DNA of 64,000 nucleotides from Acaudatibacter sp963835495 (lineage in GTDB: Bacteria > Pseudomonadota > Alphaproteobacteria > Caulobacterales > Caulobacteraceae). Shown here piece after piece: positions 34,056 to 42,178 of the stretch. The notes under the pieces were generated by a model. It worked only from the letters and a program-made list of their open reading frames with translations, was not told where the DNA came from and ran no database searches. The stretch spans positions 2,170,001-2,234,000 of the forward strand of contig CAWIFQ010000003.1 in NCBI GenBank assembly GCA_963835495.1, given 5' to 3'. How positions within the stretch are numbered: position 1 is the stretch's first letter; each line of letters starts with the position of its first letter. Made by a program: the position numbers and the translations under genes.

Positions 34056-34721
34056 GTGGCGTCATTCGATCTGTCCACGCCGCGCGGGCGCTTCGCGACC
34101 TACTGGCGCCATTTCTGGCACGACCACGCCTACGTGCGGCTGGCGCGCTCGAACGCCCATTGGCTCTCCAGCGAACTGGCGCGCGCCAATCAGCCTTGGC
34201 CGTTCCAGGTGAAGGCGTGGCGCGACCGCGGCATTCGCACCATCGTCAACCTGCGCGTCGGGATCGACGCTCACCACGTGCTCGAGCAGGAGGCCTGCGA
34301 CAGATATGGGGTCAAGCAGGTGCGCTTCGTGGTCACGGCGCTGGAAGCGCCCAGCCGCGAGCAGGTGCTGGGCGCCAAGCAGCTGTTCGAGCAGCTCGAA
34401 TACCCGGCGATGATGCACTGCAAGTCCGGTGCGGACCGTGCGGGCATGATGAGCGTGCTCTACATGCACTTCCGTCAGAAAAAGCCGATCTCGGAAGCGA
34501 TCCGCCAGCTCGACTTCTTCAAGTTCGGCCATCTGCGCGGGCCGCGGACCGGCGTGCTCGACTACATGTTCGAGAAATACATCAACGAGGCCGAACCGCT
34601 CGGCGTCTCCTATGAAGACTGGGTCCGCAGCCCCGCCTACGATCCAGTGGCGATCACCAGGGAGTACCGGGCGCAATGGTGGGGCAATCTGCTCACGGGC
34701 AGGCTGTTCCGCCGGGCGTAG
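34056..34721 (+). CDS. Dual-specificity protein tyrosine phosphatase-like protein
   Basis: 221 aa. The CX5R signature is MMHCKSGADRAGMMSVLYM (catalytic Cys and Arg), and RDRGIRTIVNLRVG lies at the N-terminal part of the fold, as in the PTP-like phosphatases adjacent to cyclic or acidic-lipid pathways. GTG at 34056 is the start with TAGGAGG upstream. The substrate could be a phosphoprotein, phosphoinositide or nucleotide. The location just after the esterase gene suggests co-expression. Confidence 0.8.
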   Translation: MASFDLSTPRGRFATYWRHFWHDHAYVRLARSNAHWLSSELARANQPWPFQVKAWRDRGIRTIVNLRVGIDAHHVLEQEACDRYGVKQVRFVVTALEAPSREQVLGAKQLFEQLEYPAMMHCKSGADRAGMMSVLYMHFRQKKPISEAIRQLDFFKFGHLRGPRTGVLDYMFEKYINEAEPLGVSYEDWVRSPAYDPVAITREYRAQWWGNLLTGRLFRRA

Positions 34722-34739
34722 CGCCGAGCGGACGACATC

Positions 34740-35801
34740 TCAGAGCTTCAGCCGCGCCAGCGCCCGTTCCGACGCCGCCAGCGAGCCGGCGATCCGCGTG
34801 CGCAGAGCCTCCAGGTCGACGCCTTCGTGGCCCTTCTTGCCTTCCATGTAGCGGGCGTAGACGCCGTGGACGATGGCGGCGGACTTCCAGAAGTTGAAGC
34901 CGAAGTAGTAGTCGAGCCGCGAGAGATCGCGGCCGGTCCGCGCGGCGTACCGCTGCGCCAGTTCGGTCCGTGACGGAAAACCCGGCGGCGACAGCGCGGC
35001 CTCTGGGTTCGGTGGCGCCGGGTCGCTCGGATCGGGCCAGGGGTTCAGCGCATAGGCGAGATCGGCGAGCGGATCGCCCAGCGTCGAGATCTCCCAGTCG
35101 ACCACCGCCGCCACGGTCCCGTCAGGGCCAATCAGGCAGTTGTGCGGGCCGTAGTCGCCGTGGACGATCCGCGCCGGCTCCTGCTCGGGCAGGTGCTCCA
35201 GCAGAAACCGCTGCAGCGAATGGGCGCGGGGATCGTCGTATTCGGCCGGGCCGACCGAGGCGAGCCATGACTTGTACCAGGTGGAAAGCTGGCGGCCGAC
35301 ATAGCTGTCGCGCTTACCCAGGTCGCCCAGTCCCACCGCGTCCGGATCGACCGCATGCAGGTCAGCCAGCACGTCGATGAACGAATGCGCCAGCTTCTGG
35401 CGCACCGGCCGCGGGGCCCAGCGCTCTGTATCGGCGGCGTTGTAGAGCGGATGGCCGTTTATGTGGCCCATCACGTAGAACCGCGCCCCAGTGATCGCGA
35501 CGTCGTCGCAGAAACCAAGCGCGGTCGGGACCGGCACCGGCGTCGGGCCCAGCGCCGAGATCAGCGCCCACTCGCGGGCCATGTCGTGGGCCTTGGGCAG
35601 CAGCTCGCCCAGCGGCGGACGGCGGATCACCGCCAGCCGGCCCTGCGCGTCCCGCAGCTGATAGGTCAGGTTGGAATGGCCGCCCTCGAGCCGCGTCCAC
35701 TCGAACGGCGGCGTGAGCGCGGCGACGTTGGCGGCGATCCACGCCTCCACCGCCGGGACGTCGTAGCCCGGGATGGCGCCTGAGACCGCCGCCTCTGTCA
35801 T
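34740..35801 (-). CDS. Aminoglycoside-phosphotransferase-fold kinase (ACAD11-like)
   Basis: 353 aa. The APH-fold motifs are the catalytic-loop IVHGDYGPHNCLIGPDG (Asp and Asn) and the metal-binding VVDWEISTLGDPLADLAYAL. The N-terminal part has GGHSNLTYQLRDAQGRLAVIRRPP with the ATP-site Arg/Lys. Very similar domains are fused to or adjacent to acyl-CoA dehydrogenases (the ACAD10/11 arrangement), and here the gene directly follows an acyl-CoA dehydrogenase gene with four bases between them. In that model it phosphorylates a 4-hydroxyacyl-CoA. Not an antibiotic-resistance enzyme on this evidence. Confidence 0.85.
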   Translation of the reverse strand: MTEAAVSGAIPGYDVPAVEAWIAANVAALTPPFEWTRLEGGHSNLTYQLRDAQGRLAVIRRPPLGELLPKAHDMAREWALISALGPTPVPVPTALGFCDDVAITGARFYVMGHINGHPLYNAADTERWAPRPVRQKLAHSFIDVLADLHAVDPDAVGLGDLGKRDSYVGRQLSTWYKSWLASVGPAEYDDPRAHSLQRFLLEHLPEQEPARIVHGDYGPHNCLIGPDGTVAAVVDWEISTLGDPLADLAYALNPWPDPSDPAPPNPEAALSPPGFPSRTELAQRYAARTGRDLSRLDYYFGFNFWKSAAIVHGVYARYMEGKKGHEGVDLEALRTRIAGSLAASERALARLKL

Positions 35802-35805
35802 GGCG

Positions 35806-37077
35806 TCAGTGCCGGCTGAGTTCGGCGCGGCCGACCACCATGTGGTGCACCTCATCCGGCCCGTCGGCGATCCGCAGCGTGCGCTGGCTGGTGTACATCT
35901 GGGCCAGGGGCGTCCACTGCGAGACGCCGGTGGCGCCGTGGATCTGGATCGCCTGGTCGATGATCTGGCAGACGCGCTCGGGCACCATGGCCTTGACCAT
36001 GCTGACCCAGACCCGCGCCTCGCGGTTGCCCATCACGTCCATCGCCTTGGCGGCCTTGAGCACCATCAGCCGCATCGCCTCGATCTCGATCCGAGCGCGC
36101 GAGACCACTTCCAGGTTCTTGCCGAGCTGGATGATCGGCTTGCCGAACGCCGTCCGCGTCGACGCACGCTTGACCATCAGGTCCAGCGCCCGCTCGGCCT
36201 GGCCGATCGAACGCATGCAGTGGTGGATGCGCCCCGGTCCCAGCCGCACCTGCGAGATCTCGAAGCCGCGGCCTTCGCCGAGCAGGATGTTCTCCTTCGG
36301 CACCCGCACGTTGTCGAGTTTGAGGTGCATGTGCCCGTGCGGCGCGTCGTCATGGCCGAACACCGTCATCGGGCCCATGATGGTGAGACCCGGCGAGGGG
36401 ATCGGCACCAGGATCTGCGACTGGCGGAACTGGGTGGGGGCCTCGGGGCTGGTCTGCACCATCAGGATCATGATCTTGCAGCGCGGGTCGCCGGCGCCGG
36501 AGATGTAGTACTTCTCGCCGTTGATCACCCACTCATCGCCGATCAGCTCCGCACGGCAGGAGATGTTCTTGGCGTCTGACGAGGCCATATGCGGCTCGGT
36601 CATGCCGAAGGCCGAGCGGATCTCGCCGTTCAGCAGCGGCTTCAGCCACTTTTCCTTCTGCTCGGGCGTGCCGACCTTCTCCAGCACCTCCATGTTGCCG
36701 GTGTCCGGCGCCGAGCAGTTGAGCGACTCCGACGCCAGCGGCTGCTTGCCGAGCTCCGCGGCGATGTAGGCGTAGTCGAGGTTGGTGAGGCCGCGGCCGA
36801 TCTCCGACGTTGGCAGGAAGAAATTCCACAGGCCCGAGGCCTTGGCCTTGTCCTTCGCGGTCTGCAGCAATTCCAGCTGCCCCGGCGCCCAGCTCCAGCG
36901 TTCCGCCCGGCCTTCGCCAAGGCGATGGAACTCGTCGGCGATCGGCGCGACGTTCTCCGCGATATGCTTCTTCACCGCATCGAACAGCGGGCGCGCTTCC
37001 TTGGACATGCCGAGATTGTTGAGCTCGGCCTCCAGGTCGAGGTCGGAGATCGAAGCGTCCTTGGTCATCACATTCAT
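35806..37077 (-). CDS. Acyl-CoA dehydrogenase (ACAD10/11-like)
   Basis: 423 aa FAD-dependent acyl-CoA dehydrogenase. Flavin and substrate elements are SAFGMTEPHMASSDAKNISC, EKYYISGAGDPRCKIMIL, and the C-terminal AIQIHGATGVSQWTPLAQMY with LRIADGPDEVHH. Members of this ACAD10/11 group work on 4-hydroxyacyl-CoA-type substrates after phosphorylation by a neighbouring kinase, which is present here. Start at 37077 (MNVMTKDASISDL); the second Met at 37068 is possible. The upstream region holds a palindrome TTTGAATTCAAA (37164-37175), a possible operator. Confidence 0.9.
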   Translation of the reverse strand: MNVMTKDASISDLDLEAELNNLGMSKEARPLFDAVKKHIAENVAPIADEFHRLGEGRAERWSWAPGQLELLQTAKDKAKASGLWNFFLPTSEIGRGLTNLDYAYIAAELGKQPLASESLNCSAPDTGNMEVLEKVGTPEQKEKWLKPLLNGEIRSAFGMTEPHMASSDAKNISCRAELIGDEWVINGEKYYISGAGDPRCKIMILMVQTSPEAPTQFRQSQILVPIPSPGLTIMGPMTVFGHDDAPHGHMHLKLDNVRVPKENILLGEGRGFEISQVRLGPGRIHHCMRSIGQAERALDLMVKRASTRTAFGKPIIQLGKNLEVVSRARIEIEAMRLMVLKAAKAMDVMGNREARVWVSMVKAMVPERVCQIIDQAIQIHGATGVSQWTPLAQMYTSQRTLRIADGPDEVHHMVVGRAELSRH

Positions 37078-37152
37078 CGGATCGGGCCTTTTTGCAGGGA
37101 CGGAAGGGCTTCGCGAACCGTTACGCCTCCCAGCGACCCGGGCCAACCCATT

Positions 37153-37175
37153 TCAAACACTCATTTGAATTCAAA
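37153..37175. promoter_or_regulatory. Operator-like palindromes upstream of acyl-CoA dehydrogenase
   Basis: A perfect 12-base palindrome TTTGAATTCAAA at 37164-37175 overlaps another inverted repeat TCAAA(6)TTTGA at 37153-37168. Both are AT-rich in a GC-rich background and lie 76-98 bases from the dehydrogenase start. Symmetry and position fit a TetR- or MarR-type fatty-acid regulator site, but no regulator is identified. Confidence 0.4.
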
Positions 37176-37215
37176 CGAAACCGTTGTCGGGGTTGGGTCG
37201 CCCGTTCAGCGTTTC

Positions 37216-37246
37216 TTGACGCCCACCCGCCACGATGGCATGTCTC
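37216..37246 (+). promoter_or_regulatory. Candidate ilvB promoter
   Basis: TTGACG at 37216-37221 matches the -35 sequence of the Caulobacter housekeeping sigma factor. A -10 region would lie around 37237-37246 (GGCATGTCTC), which is not a strong match. A start around 37250 would place the leader peptide ATG (37273) about 20-25 bases into the transcript. Confidence 0.35.
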
Positions 37247-37272
37247 TAAGGGACGATTTGGGAGCAGGCTCG

Positions 37273-37326
37273 ATGCGCAGCGCGCGCCTCGTACTTATTC
37301 GGCGGCCGGTATCGGTAGGAGGGTGA
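37273..37326 (+). CDS. ilvB leader peptide (attenuator)
   Basis: 17 aa peptide MRSARLVLIRRPVSVGG with GGGAG about ten bases before ATG. Six of its 17 residues are branched-chain (Leu-Val-Leu-Ile together, then two Val), the classic composition of an ilv leader. Ribosome stalling at these codons when branched-chain aminoacyl-tRNAs are scarce should prevent formation of the downstream terminator at 37358-37381. The stop TGA is 32 bases before that terminator stem. Attenuation of ilvBN has been reported in Caulobacter crescentus, which agrees with this layout. Confidence 0.8.
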   Translation: MRSARLVLIRRPVSVGG

Positions 37327-37357
37327 CCCCTTCCCGCCAACGCCGGTCGCATGTCCG

Positions 37358-37381
37358 AAGGCCCCGCTGAGGGCCTTTTTT
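37358..37381 (+). terminator. Intrinsic terminator of the ilvB attenuator
   Basis: Stem AAGGCCC (37358-37364) pairs with GGGCCTT (37371-37377), loop CGCTGA, followed by a run of T to 37381. It lies 36 bases upstream of the ilvB ATG and after the leader peptide, the expected place for an attenuator terminator. Confidence 0.85.
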
Positions 37382-37416
37382 CTTGTCCTGAAACACCCAA
37401 GATCCGAGCCGCCCCA

Positions 37417-39219
37417 ATGACCATCCAGCCCGCTATCGAAGCCCAGACCAGCGCCGACGCCGCCGAGATCATGACCGGCGCCGAGATGGTTGTCCGCGCC
37501 CTTGTGGACCAGGGCGTCACCGACCTGTTCGGCTATCCCGGTGGCGCGGTACTGCCGATCTACGACGCCCTCTTCCACGAGCCACGGCTGCGCCACGTGC
37601 TGGTGCGGCACGAGCAGGGCGCGACCCACGCCGCAGAGGGCTACGCCCGCTCCACCGGCCGCCCGGGCGTGGTGCTGGTCACCTCGGGCCCTGGCGCCAC
37701 CAACGCGGTCACCGGCATCACCGACGCCCTGATGGACTCGATCCCGATGGTGGTGATCACCGGCCAGGTGCCGACCCACCTGATCGGCACCGACGCGTTC
37801 CAGGAGTGCGACACGGTCGGCATCACCCGGCCCTGCACCAAGCACAACTACCTCGTGAAGGACGTCGACGACCTGCCGCACGTGCTGCACGAGGCGTTCC
37901 GGATCGCCACCACCGGGCGGCCGGGGCCGGTCGTGGTCGACATCCCGAAGGACATCCAGTTCGCCACCGGCCTGTACGTCGGGCCGGCGCAGGCGCGGGC
38001 CAGCCACAACTACCATCCGCGCACGGAAGGCGATCCGGCGAAGATCGCCGAGGCGGCGGCGCTGATCGCCGGCGCCAGGCGGCCAATCCTCTACACCGGC
38101 GGCGGCGTGATCAACGCCGGCCCGGAAGCCAGCCAGCTGCTGCGCGAGTTCGCCGCCCTGACCCGCGCCCCGGTGACCTCGACCCTGATGGGCCTTGGCG
38201 CGTTCCCGGCCAGCGATCCGGCTTGGCTGGGCATGGTCGGCATGCACGGCGCCTGGGAAGCCAACCACGCCATGCACGACTGCGATGTGCTGGTGTCGAT
38301 CGGCGCGCGCTTCGACGACCGCGTCACCGGCCGGCTGGACGCCTTTTCGCCCGGCTCGAAGCGGATCCACATCGACATCGACCCCTCGTCGATCGGCAAA
38401 GTGGTGCGCACCGACGTCGGCATCGTCGGCGACGCCGGGCGGGTGCTGGCCGAGCTGATCGCCTCCTGGAAACGCCAGCGCCTGGCGCCCAACCCGGCGC
38501 TGAAGGACTGGTGGTCGCAGATCGAGGCGTGGCGCGAGCGCAAAGGCTTCGCCTACCGGAATTCGAGCGAGCTGATCAAACCGCAGCACGCGATCGAACG
38601 GCTCTACGCCCTCACCCGCGGCCGCGACGTCTACATCACCACCGAGGTCGGCCAGCACCAGATGTGGGCGGCGCAGTTCTTCCACTTCGAGGAGCCGAAC
38701 CGCTGGATGACGTCGGGCGGGCTCGGCACCATGGGCTACGGCCTGCCGGCCGCGGTCGGCGTGCAGGTCGCGCATCCGGGCAGCCTGGTCATCGACATCG
38801 GCGGCGACGCCTCGGTGCAGATGACGATGCAAGAAGTCTCGACCGCCATTCAGTTCAACCTGCCGATCAAGGTCTTCATCCTCAACAACCAGTGGATGGG
38901 GATGGTGCGGCAGTGGCAGCAGCTGCTGCACGGCGAGCGCTACAGCCACTCCTACTCCGACAGCCTGCCGGACTTCGTGAAGCTGGCCGAGGCCTACGGG
39001 GCGCTAGGGCTGCGCGCCGAGCACCCGGACGAGCTGGACGCCAAGATCATGCAGATGATCGATAGCCCGCTGCCGGTGCTGTTCGATTGCCGGGTCGAGG
39101 CCTCGGAGAACTGCTTCCCGATGATCCCGTCGGGCAAGGCGCACAACGAGATGATCCTGGGCGAAGACGCCGACGACATCGGCAGCGTGATCGGCGAAGC
39201 TGGCAAGAGGCTGGTATAG
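37417..39219 (+). CDS. ilvB: Acetolactate synthase large subunit
   Basis: 600 aa ThDP enzyme condensing pyruvate with pyruvate or 2-ketobutyrate, the first common step of Val, Leu and Ile synthesis. Signatures: GAEMVVRALVDQGVTDLFGYPGGAVLPIYDAL with the ThDP-activating Glu in VRHEQGATHAAEGYARS, and the ThDP/Mg site IDIGGDASVQMTMQE ... LNNQWMGMVRQWQQL. The ATG at 37417 starts MTIQPAIEAQTSADAAE; earlier in-frame codons lie inside the attenuator. The small-subunit gene is not next to it but 3 kb away on the opposite strand. An inverted repeat GGCGC-A-GCGCC follows the stop (39223-39237). Confidence 0.95.
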   Translation: MTIQPAIEAQTSADAAEIMTGAEMVVRALVDQGVTDLFGYPGGAVLPIYDALFHEPRLRHVLVRHEQGATHAAEGYARSTGRPGVVLVTSGPGATNAVTGITDALMDSIPMVVITGQVPTHLIGTDAFQECDTVGITRPCTKHNYLVKDVDDLPHVLHEAFRIATTGRPGPVVVDIPKDIQFATGLYVGPAQARASHNYHPRTEGDPAKIAEAAALIAGARRPILYTGGGVINAGPEASQLLREFAALTRAPVTSTLMGLGAFPASDPAWLGMVGMHGAWEANHAMHDCDVLVSIGARFDDRVTGRLDAFSPGSKRIHIDIDPSSIGKVVRTDVGIVGDAGRVLAELIASWKRQRLAPNPALKDWWSQIEAWRERKGFAYRNSSELIKPQHAIERLYALTRGRDVYITTEVGQHQMWAAQFFHFEEPNRWMTSGGLGTMGYGLPAAVGVQVAHPGSLVIDIGGDASVQMTMQEVSTAIQFNLPIKVFILNNQWMGMVRQWQQLLHGERYSHSYSDSLPDFVKLAEAYGALGLRAEHPDELDAKIMQMIDSPLPVLFDCRVEASENCFPMIPSGKAHNEMILGEDADDIGSVIGEAGKRLV

Positions 39220-39303
39220 CGACCGGCGCAGCGCCGGCCCCACGGGCGGGAGCGCGCAGTTTTCGCGCGTCGTCCAGCAAGCTTCAGTGTAACGTTCCGG
39301 CCG

Positions 39304-39852
39304 ATGAGCCCTCTGAAGTTCCTGGCGGCGGCCTTGGCGAGCGCAAGCTTGGCGGCGTGCGACATGCCCGCTTCGGGTGGTCGGACCGCGGCCGCCAGGG
39401 TCGTGTCCGCCGGCGATAGCGCGCACCGTTGGACGGTTCATGAGGACGGCGCTTACGGCTACGCCCCGGCGAACGGTCAGCGCGGCCCAGCGGCGCCGGC
39501 CGCCACGTTCCGGTATCTGGGCCTGGTCGACGGCGAGTATCAGATCGGCGTCGATGCGTCGGGCACGATCGCGGCGTGCGCCAACCCCTGCGCGGTGATC
39601 AGGTACGTCCACGAAGGCGAGACGATCCAGCGGGCCGCCTTCGATCCGCAAAGCGCGATCGGCGCGGCGTTCAACGACGCCTTCAATGGCAAGCTCGAAG
39701 TCTACCAGCTGCCGCCGCCCGAGATGGAACAGGCGACCCTGTCGACGCCCGCCGCCTCCGAGCCGGCGCCGCCGCTTTCGCCCGGCGAGGAGCCCCCGCC
39801 AGATTCGCAGGGCGCACCCACGACCGATCAGCCGTCCAGCGTCGATCGCTGA
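39304..39852 (+). CDS. Putative lipoprotein of unknown function
   Basis: 182 aa. The N-terminus MSPLKFLAAALASASLAAC is a lipoprotein signal with lipobox LAAC, so the mature protein is anchored in a membrane. The central part has RWTVHEDGAYGYAPANG and a Cys pair (IAACANPCAVIRYVHE), which might be disulfide-bonded. The C-terminus is Pro/Ser-rich, low complexity (PAPPLSPGEEPPPDSQG). It overlaps the end of the convergent ParA-like gene by 25 bases. No family recognised. Confidence 0.6.
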   Translation: MSPLKFLAAALASASLAACDMPASGGRTAAARVVSAGDSAHRWTVHEDGAYGYAPANGQRGPAAPAATFRYLGLVDGEYQIGVDASGTIAACANPCAVIRYVHEGETIQRAAFDPQSAIGAAFNDAFNGKLEVYQLPPPEMEQATLSTPAASEPAPPLSPGEEPPPDSQGAPTTDQPSSVDR

Positions 39853-40493
39853 TCGTGCGGCGCGTCGGCCAGCTCGGCTTCGACGAAGGCCCAGAGCGCG
39901 GCGATCTCCTCGGCCGCCGCCAGGTCCGTCGTCTCTTCCACTGAGCGCCCGGTCTCCAGCGCGGTCTGGTAGACCGAGCGAGAACGCAGGATGACCGGCG
40001 CCACCGGCGCCCGCATGTAGTCGAGCCCTCGCAAAGCGCGCTTGACCAGCGGCGGCTCGATGCTTTCGCGCGCAAACGGCGCCTGGTTCATCACTACGCT
40101 CGACGGCTTGCCCAGCCGGCGGACGAGCGTGAGGCTGCGGGCGAGGCCGGAGAGGTCGATCAGCGTCGGGCGCACCACCAGGACCGTGAAGTCCGCCAGG
40201 ACGACGGCCTCGCTGACGTCTTCGAGGGCGCCGGCGGGCGTGTCGACGATCAGGAGACCCTTGCGGGCGCTGAGAGCGGCGAACTTGGCCGCCATCAGCG
40301 TGGCGCCGGAGGCGACCACCCAGTCGGGCCCGGCGTCGTGCCGCGAGCTCAGGATGTTCTCGGCGGAGCGCTGCGGGTCGATATCGGCCACCAGCGTGTC
40401 GACGCCGCGCAGGTGCGCCGCCAGGGCAAGGTGCGTCGCCACCGTGGTCTTCCCAGAGCCGCCCTTCAGCGCGATGACCGCCACTGTCCGCAA
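39828..40493 (-). CDS. ParA/MinD-like P-loop ATPase
   Basis: 221 aa soluble deviant Walker ATPase. VAVIALKGGSGKTTVATHLALAAH carries the deviant Walker A with the signature Lys; DIDPQRSAENILS and LIVDTPAGALEDVSE follow. Orphan ParA-like proteins position large complexes or segregate DNA. No parB lies next to it. The apparent start is TTG at 40493, giving LRTVAVIALKGG. No ATG near the fold start was found. Confidence 0.75.
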   Translation of the reverse strand: MRTVAVIALKGGSGKTTVATHLALAAHLRGVDTLVADIDPQRSAENILSSRHDAGPDWVVASGATLMAAKFAALSARKGLLIVDTPAGALEDVSEAVVLADFTVLVVRPTLIDLSGLARSLTLVRRLGKPSSVVMNQAPFARESIEPPLVKRALRGLDYMRAPVAPVILRSRSVYQTALETGRSVEETTDLAAAEEIAALWAFVEAELADAPHDQRSTLDG

Positions 40494-40677
40494 AATCTGG
40501 TCGCCGCTCCGCCTGCGTGGTGCGATCTCACTAGCAGGCGTTTTCAGGGCGGAACTAGGTCTAGTTCGATGCAGGCCCGGTTGGCGGCCGGCCGACACCG
40601 CTGGCGGATTTGCGCCGCGATCATAGGGCAGGTAGGCGTAACAGACCCCATATCCGAGACTTCGCGGAGATATCGCG

Positions 40678-41655
40678 GTGGTGTCGCCATTTGCCAGCCT
40701 GGAAGTCGACGAGGCGCTTCGCCCGATCGCGCAGCTGTTCGACTTCGATCTGGACCGCCGGCTCTCGTCGGTGCTGGTGCTGGAGTCCAAGGTGAGCGAG
40801 CAGGCGGCGTCGGCGAAGACGCTGGGCACGTACCGGCCGGGCAACGCGATCGTCATCGGGTCCGAGGGGCTGATGCTGACCATCGGCTATCTGATCACCG
40901 AGGCCGACGAGGTGACCGTCACCACCGGCGATGGTCGCCGGATCGACGCCCACGTGCTGGGGATCGATCAGGCCACCGGCTTTGGGCTGATCCACGCGCT
41001 GGAGCCGCTGGGCCTGCCGCCGCTGCCGATCGGCGACTCGCGCAAGCTGCGGACGGAGACGGCGGTGATCTCGGCGGGCGGCGGCGGCCGCGCGCATGCG
41101 TCATGCGGCCAGCCGCTCGCCCGGGCGCCGTTCGCCGGCTACTGGGAATACTACCTGGAGGAGGCGCTGTTCGTCGGGCCGGCCCATCCGCACTGGAGCG
41201 GCGCGGCGCTGATCGGTCCCGGCGGCGATCTGGTTGGGGTCGGCTCGCTGCGGATGGAGCAGCTCGAAGAGAACGGCGACATCAACCCGCTTAACATGTT
41301 CGTTCCGGCCGAGCTGCTGCCGCCGATCCTCGACGATCTCGCCCGCGGACGCCCGGCGCGGCCGCCGCGGCCGTGGCTGGGCGTGCTCTCTCAGGAGGTC
41401 TCGTCCCATGTCGTCATTCTGGACGTGACGCCTGGCGGGCCGGCGTCCCGGGCCGAGCTGCGCCGCGGCGACATCGTTCACGCCGTGGCCGGAGAGCCGG
41501 TCGCCGATCTGGCGGGCTTCTACACCCGGCTGTGGTCGCTCGGGCCGCCCGGCGTGGTCGTGCCGCTGCGGATCCAGCGAGACCACGACGTGTTCGAGGT
41601 GGAAGTGCGCTCGGCCGACCGCCTGGCGATGCAGCGCAAGCGCCGGCTCAACTAG
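40678..41655 (+). CDS. HtrA-like PDZ protein with degenerate trypsin triad
   Basis: 325 aa. A trypsin-like domain (about residues 45-215) followed by one PDZ domain (about 230-305, RPWLGVLSQEVSSHVVILDVTPGGPASRAELRRGDIVHAVAGEPV). By alignment to HtrA-type proteases, the His motif (TNAH) is TIGY here, so His is Tyr; the Asp region (TDLAVL) reads TGFGLI, so Asp is lost; the Ser segment HWSGAALIG keeps a Ser. It is therefore probably inactive as a protease and may be a peptide-binding scaffold. GTG at 40678 is the start with CGGAG upstream. Its stop overlaps that of the convergent next gene in CTAG. Confidence 0.8.
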   Translation: MVSPFASLEVDEALRPIAQLFDFDLDRRLSSVLVLESKVSEQAASAKTLGTYRPGNAIVIGSEGLMLTIGYLITEADEVTVTTGDGRRIDAHVLGIDQATGFGLIHALEPLGLPPLPIGDSRKLRTETAVISAGGGGRAHASCGQPLARAPFAGYWEYYLEEALFVGPAHPHWSGAALIGPGGDLVGVGSLRMEQLEENGDINPLNMFVPAELLPPILDDLARGRPARPPRPWLGVLSQEVSSHVVILDVTPGGPASRAELRRGDIVHAVAGEPVADLAGFYTRLWSLGPPGVVVPLRIQRDHDVFEVEVRSADRLAMQRKRRLN

Positions 41656-42155
41656 GCGGCTTCGGGGGCGCGGGGGCAGGCGTGTTGAGCGACATCCAAT
41701 CGTGCGATGACGTCGTCGACCAGAAAGAGCCTGACCCAGGTGTCTGCATGGATCGGTCCGCCGGAAATCTCCGTCGTATGGAAGCCGAAGGTCTCCTCGC
41801 TGTCTGCGTAGCTCAGCGTCCTCCCTGCCACCGTGATGGCGTCTGGCGTGTGCCCCTCCGAGGTTGAGCGGACGAACCGCGTCAGACAACCCGCCACGAC
41901 CTGATACCGATGCGCCTGATAAGCGGAGGCCACCCGCCGGTAATCGACAACATCAGATGCCGAGAGGGCAACACCCAAGACCGCCGCGCATCCTGCCATG
42001 ACAAGCGCAAATCTTGTCAGCGTCTGCGTGTGTTGCGCGGACTTGGGGTGAATCGCAAACCCCAGCCCCAACGCGACCATTCCGAGGCAAATGACGGGCC
42101 CGATGAAAAGCACTGGCGGCGGTCCTGACACCGTGAAGACCGTCTCGACAGGCAT
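41652..42155 (-). CDS. Hypothetical membrane protein
   Basis: 167 aa. Two N-terminal hydrophobic segments (VLFIGPVICLGMVALGLGFAI, then LTRFALVMAGCAAVLGVALSA) are followed by a soluble domain with YRRVASAYQAHRYQVVAGCLTRFVRST and ADTWVRLFLVDDVIARL. No family recognised. Base composition is a little less GC-rich than its neighbours (for example CCAATCG and ATCAGATGC stretches), so it could have been acquired. Stop TAG overlaps the previous gene stop. It lies just downstream of ilvN on the same strand. Confidence 0.6.
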   Translation of the reverse strand: MPVETVFTVSGPPPVLFIGPVICLGMVALGLGFAIHPKSAQHTQTLTRFALVMAGCAAVLGVALSASDVVDYRRVASAYQAHRYQVVAGCLTRFVRSTSEGHTPDAITVAGRTLSYADSEETFGFHTTEISGGPIHADTWVRLFLVDDVIARLDVAQHACPRAPEAA

Positions 42156-42178
42156 CGGCCCGTTACCCGGCTTTCCAG

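Noticed and set aside
34740..35801. Aminoglycoside resistance gene
   Set aside because: The APH fold is present, but the pairing with an acyl-CoA dehydrogenase fits the ACAD11-like kinase group instead.
39223..39237. CCGGCGC-A-GCGCCGG palindrome after ilvB as an intrinsic terminator
   Set aside because: Loop of one base and no T run; at best a weak structural element.
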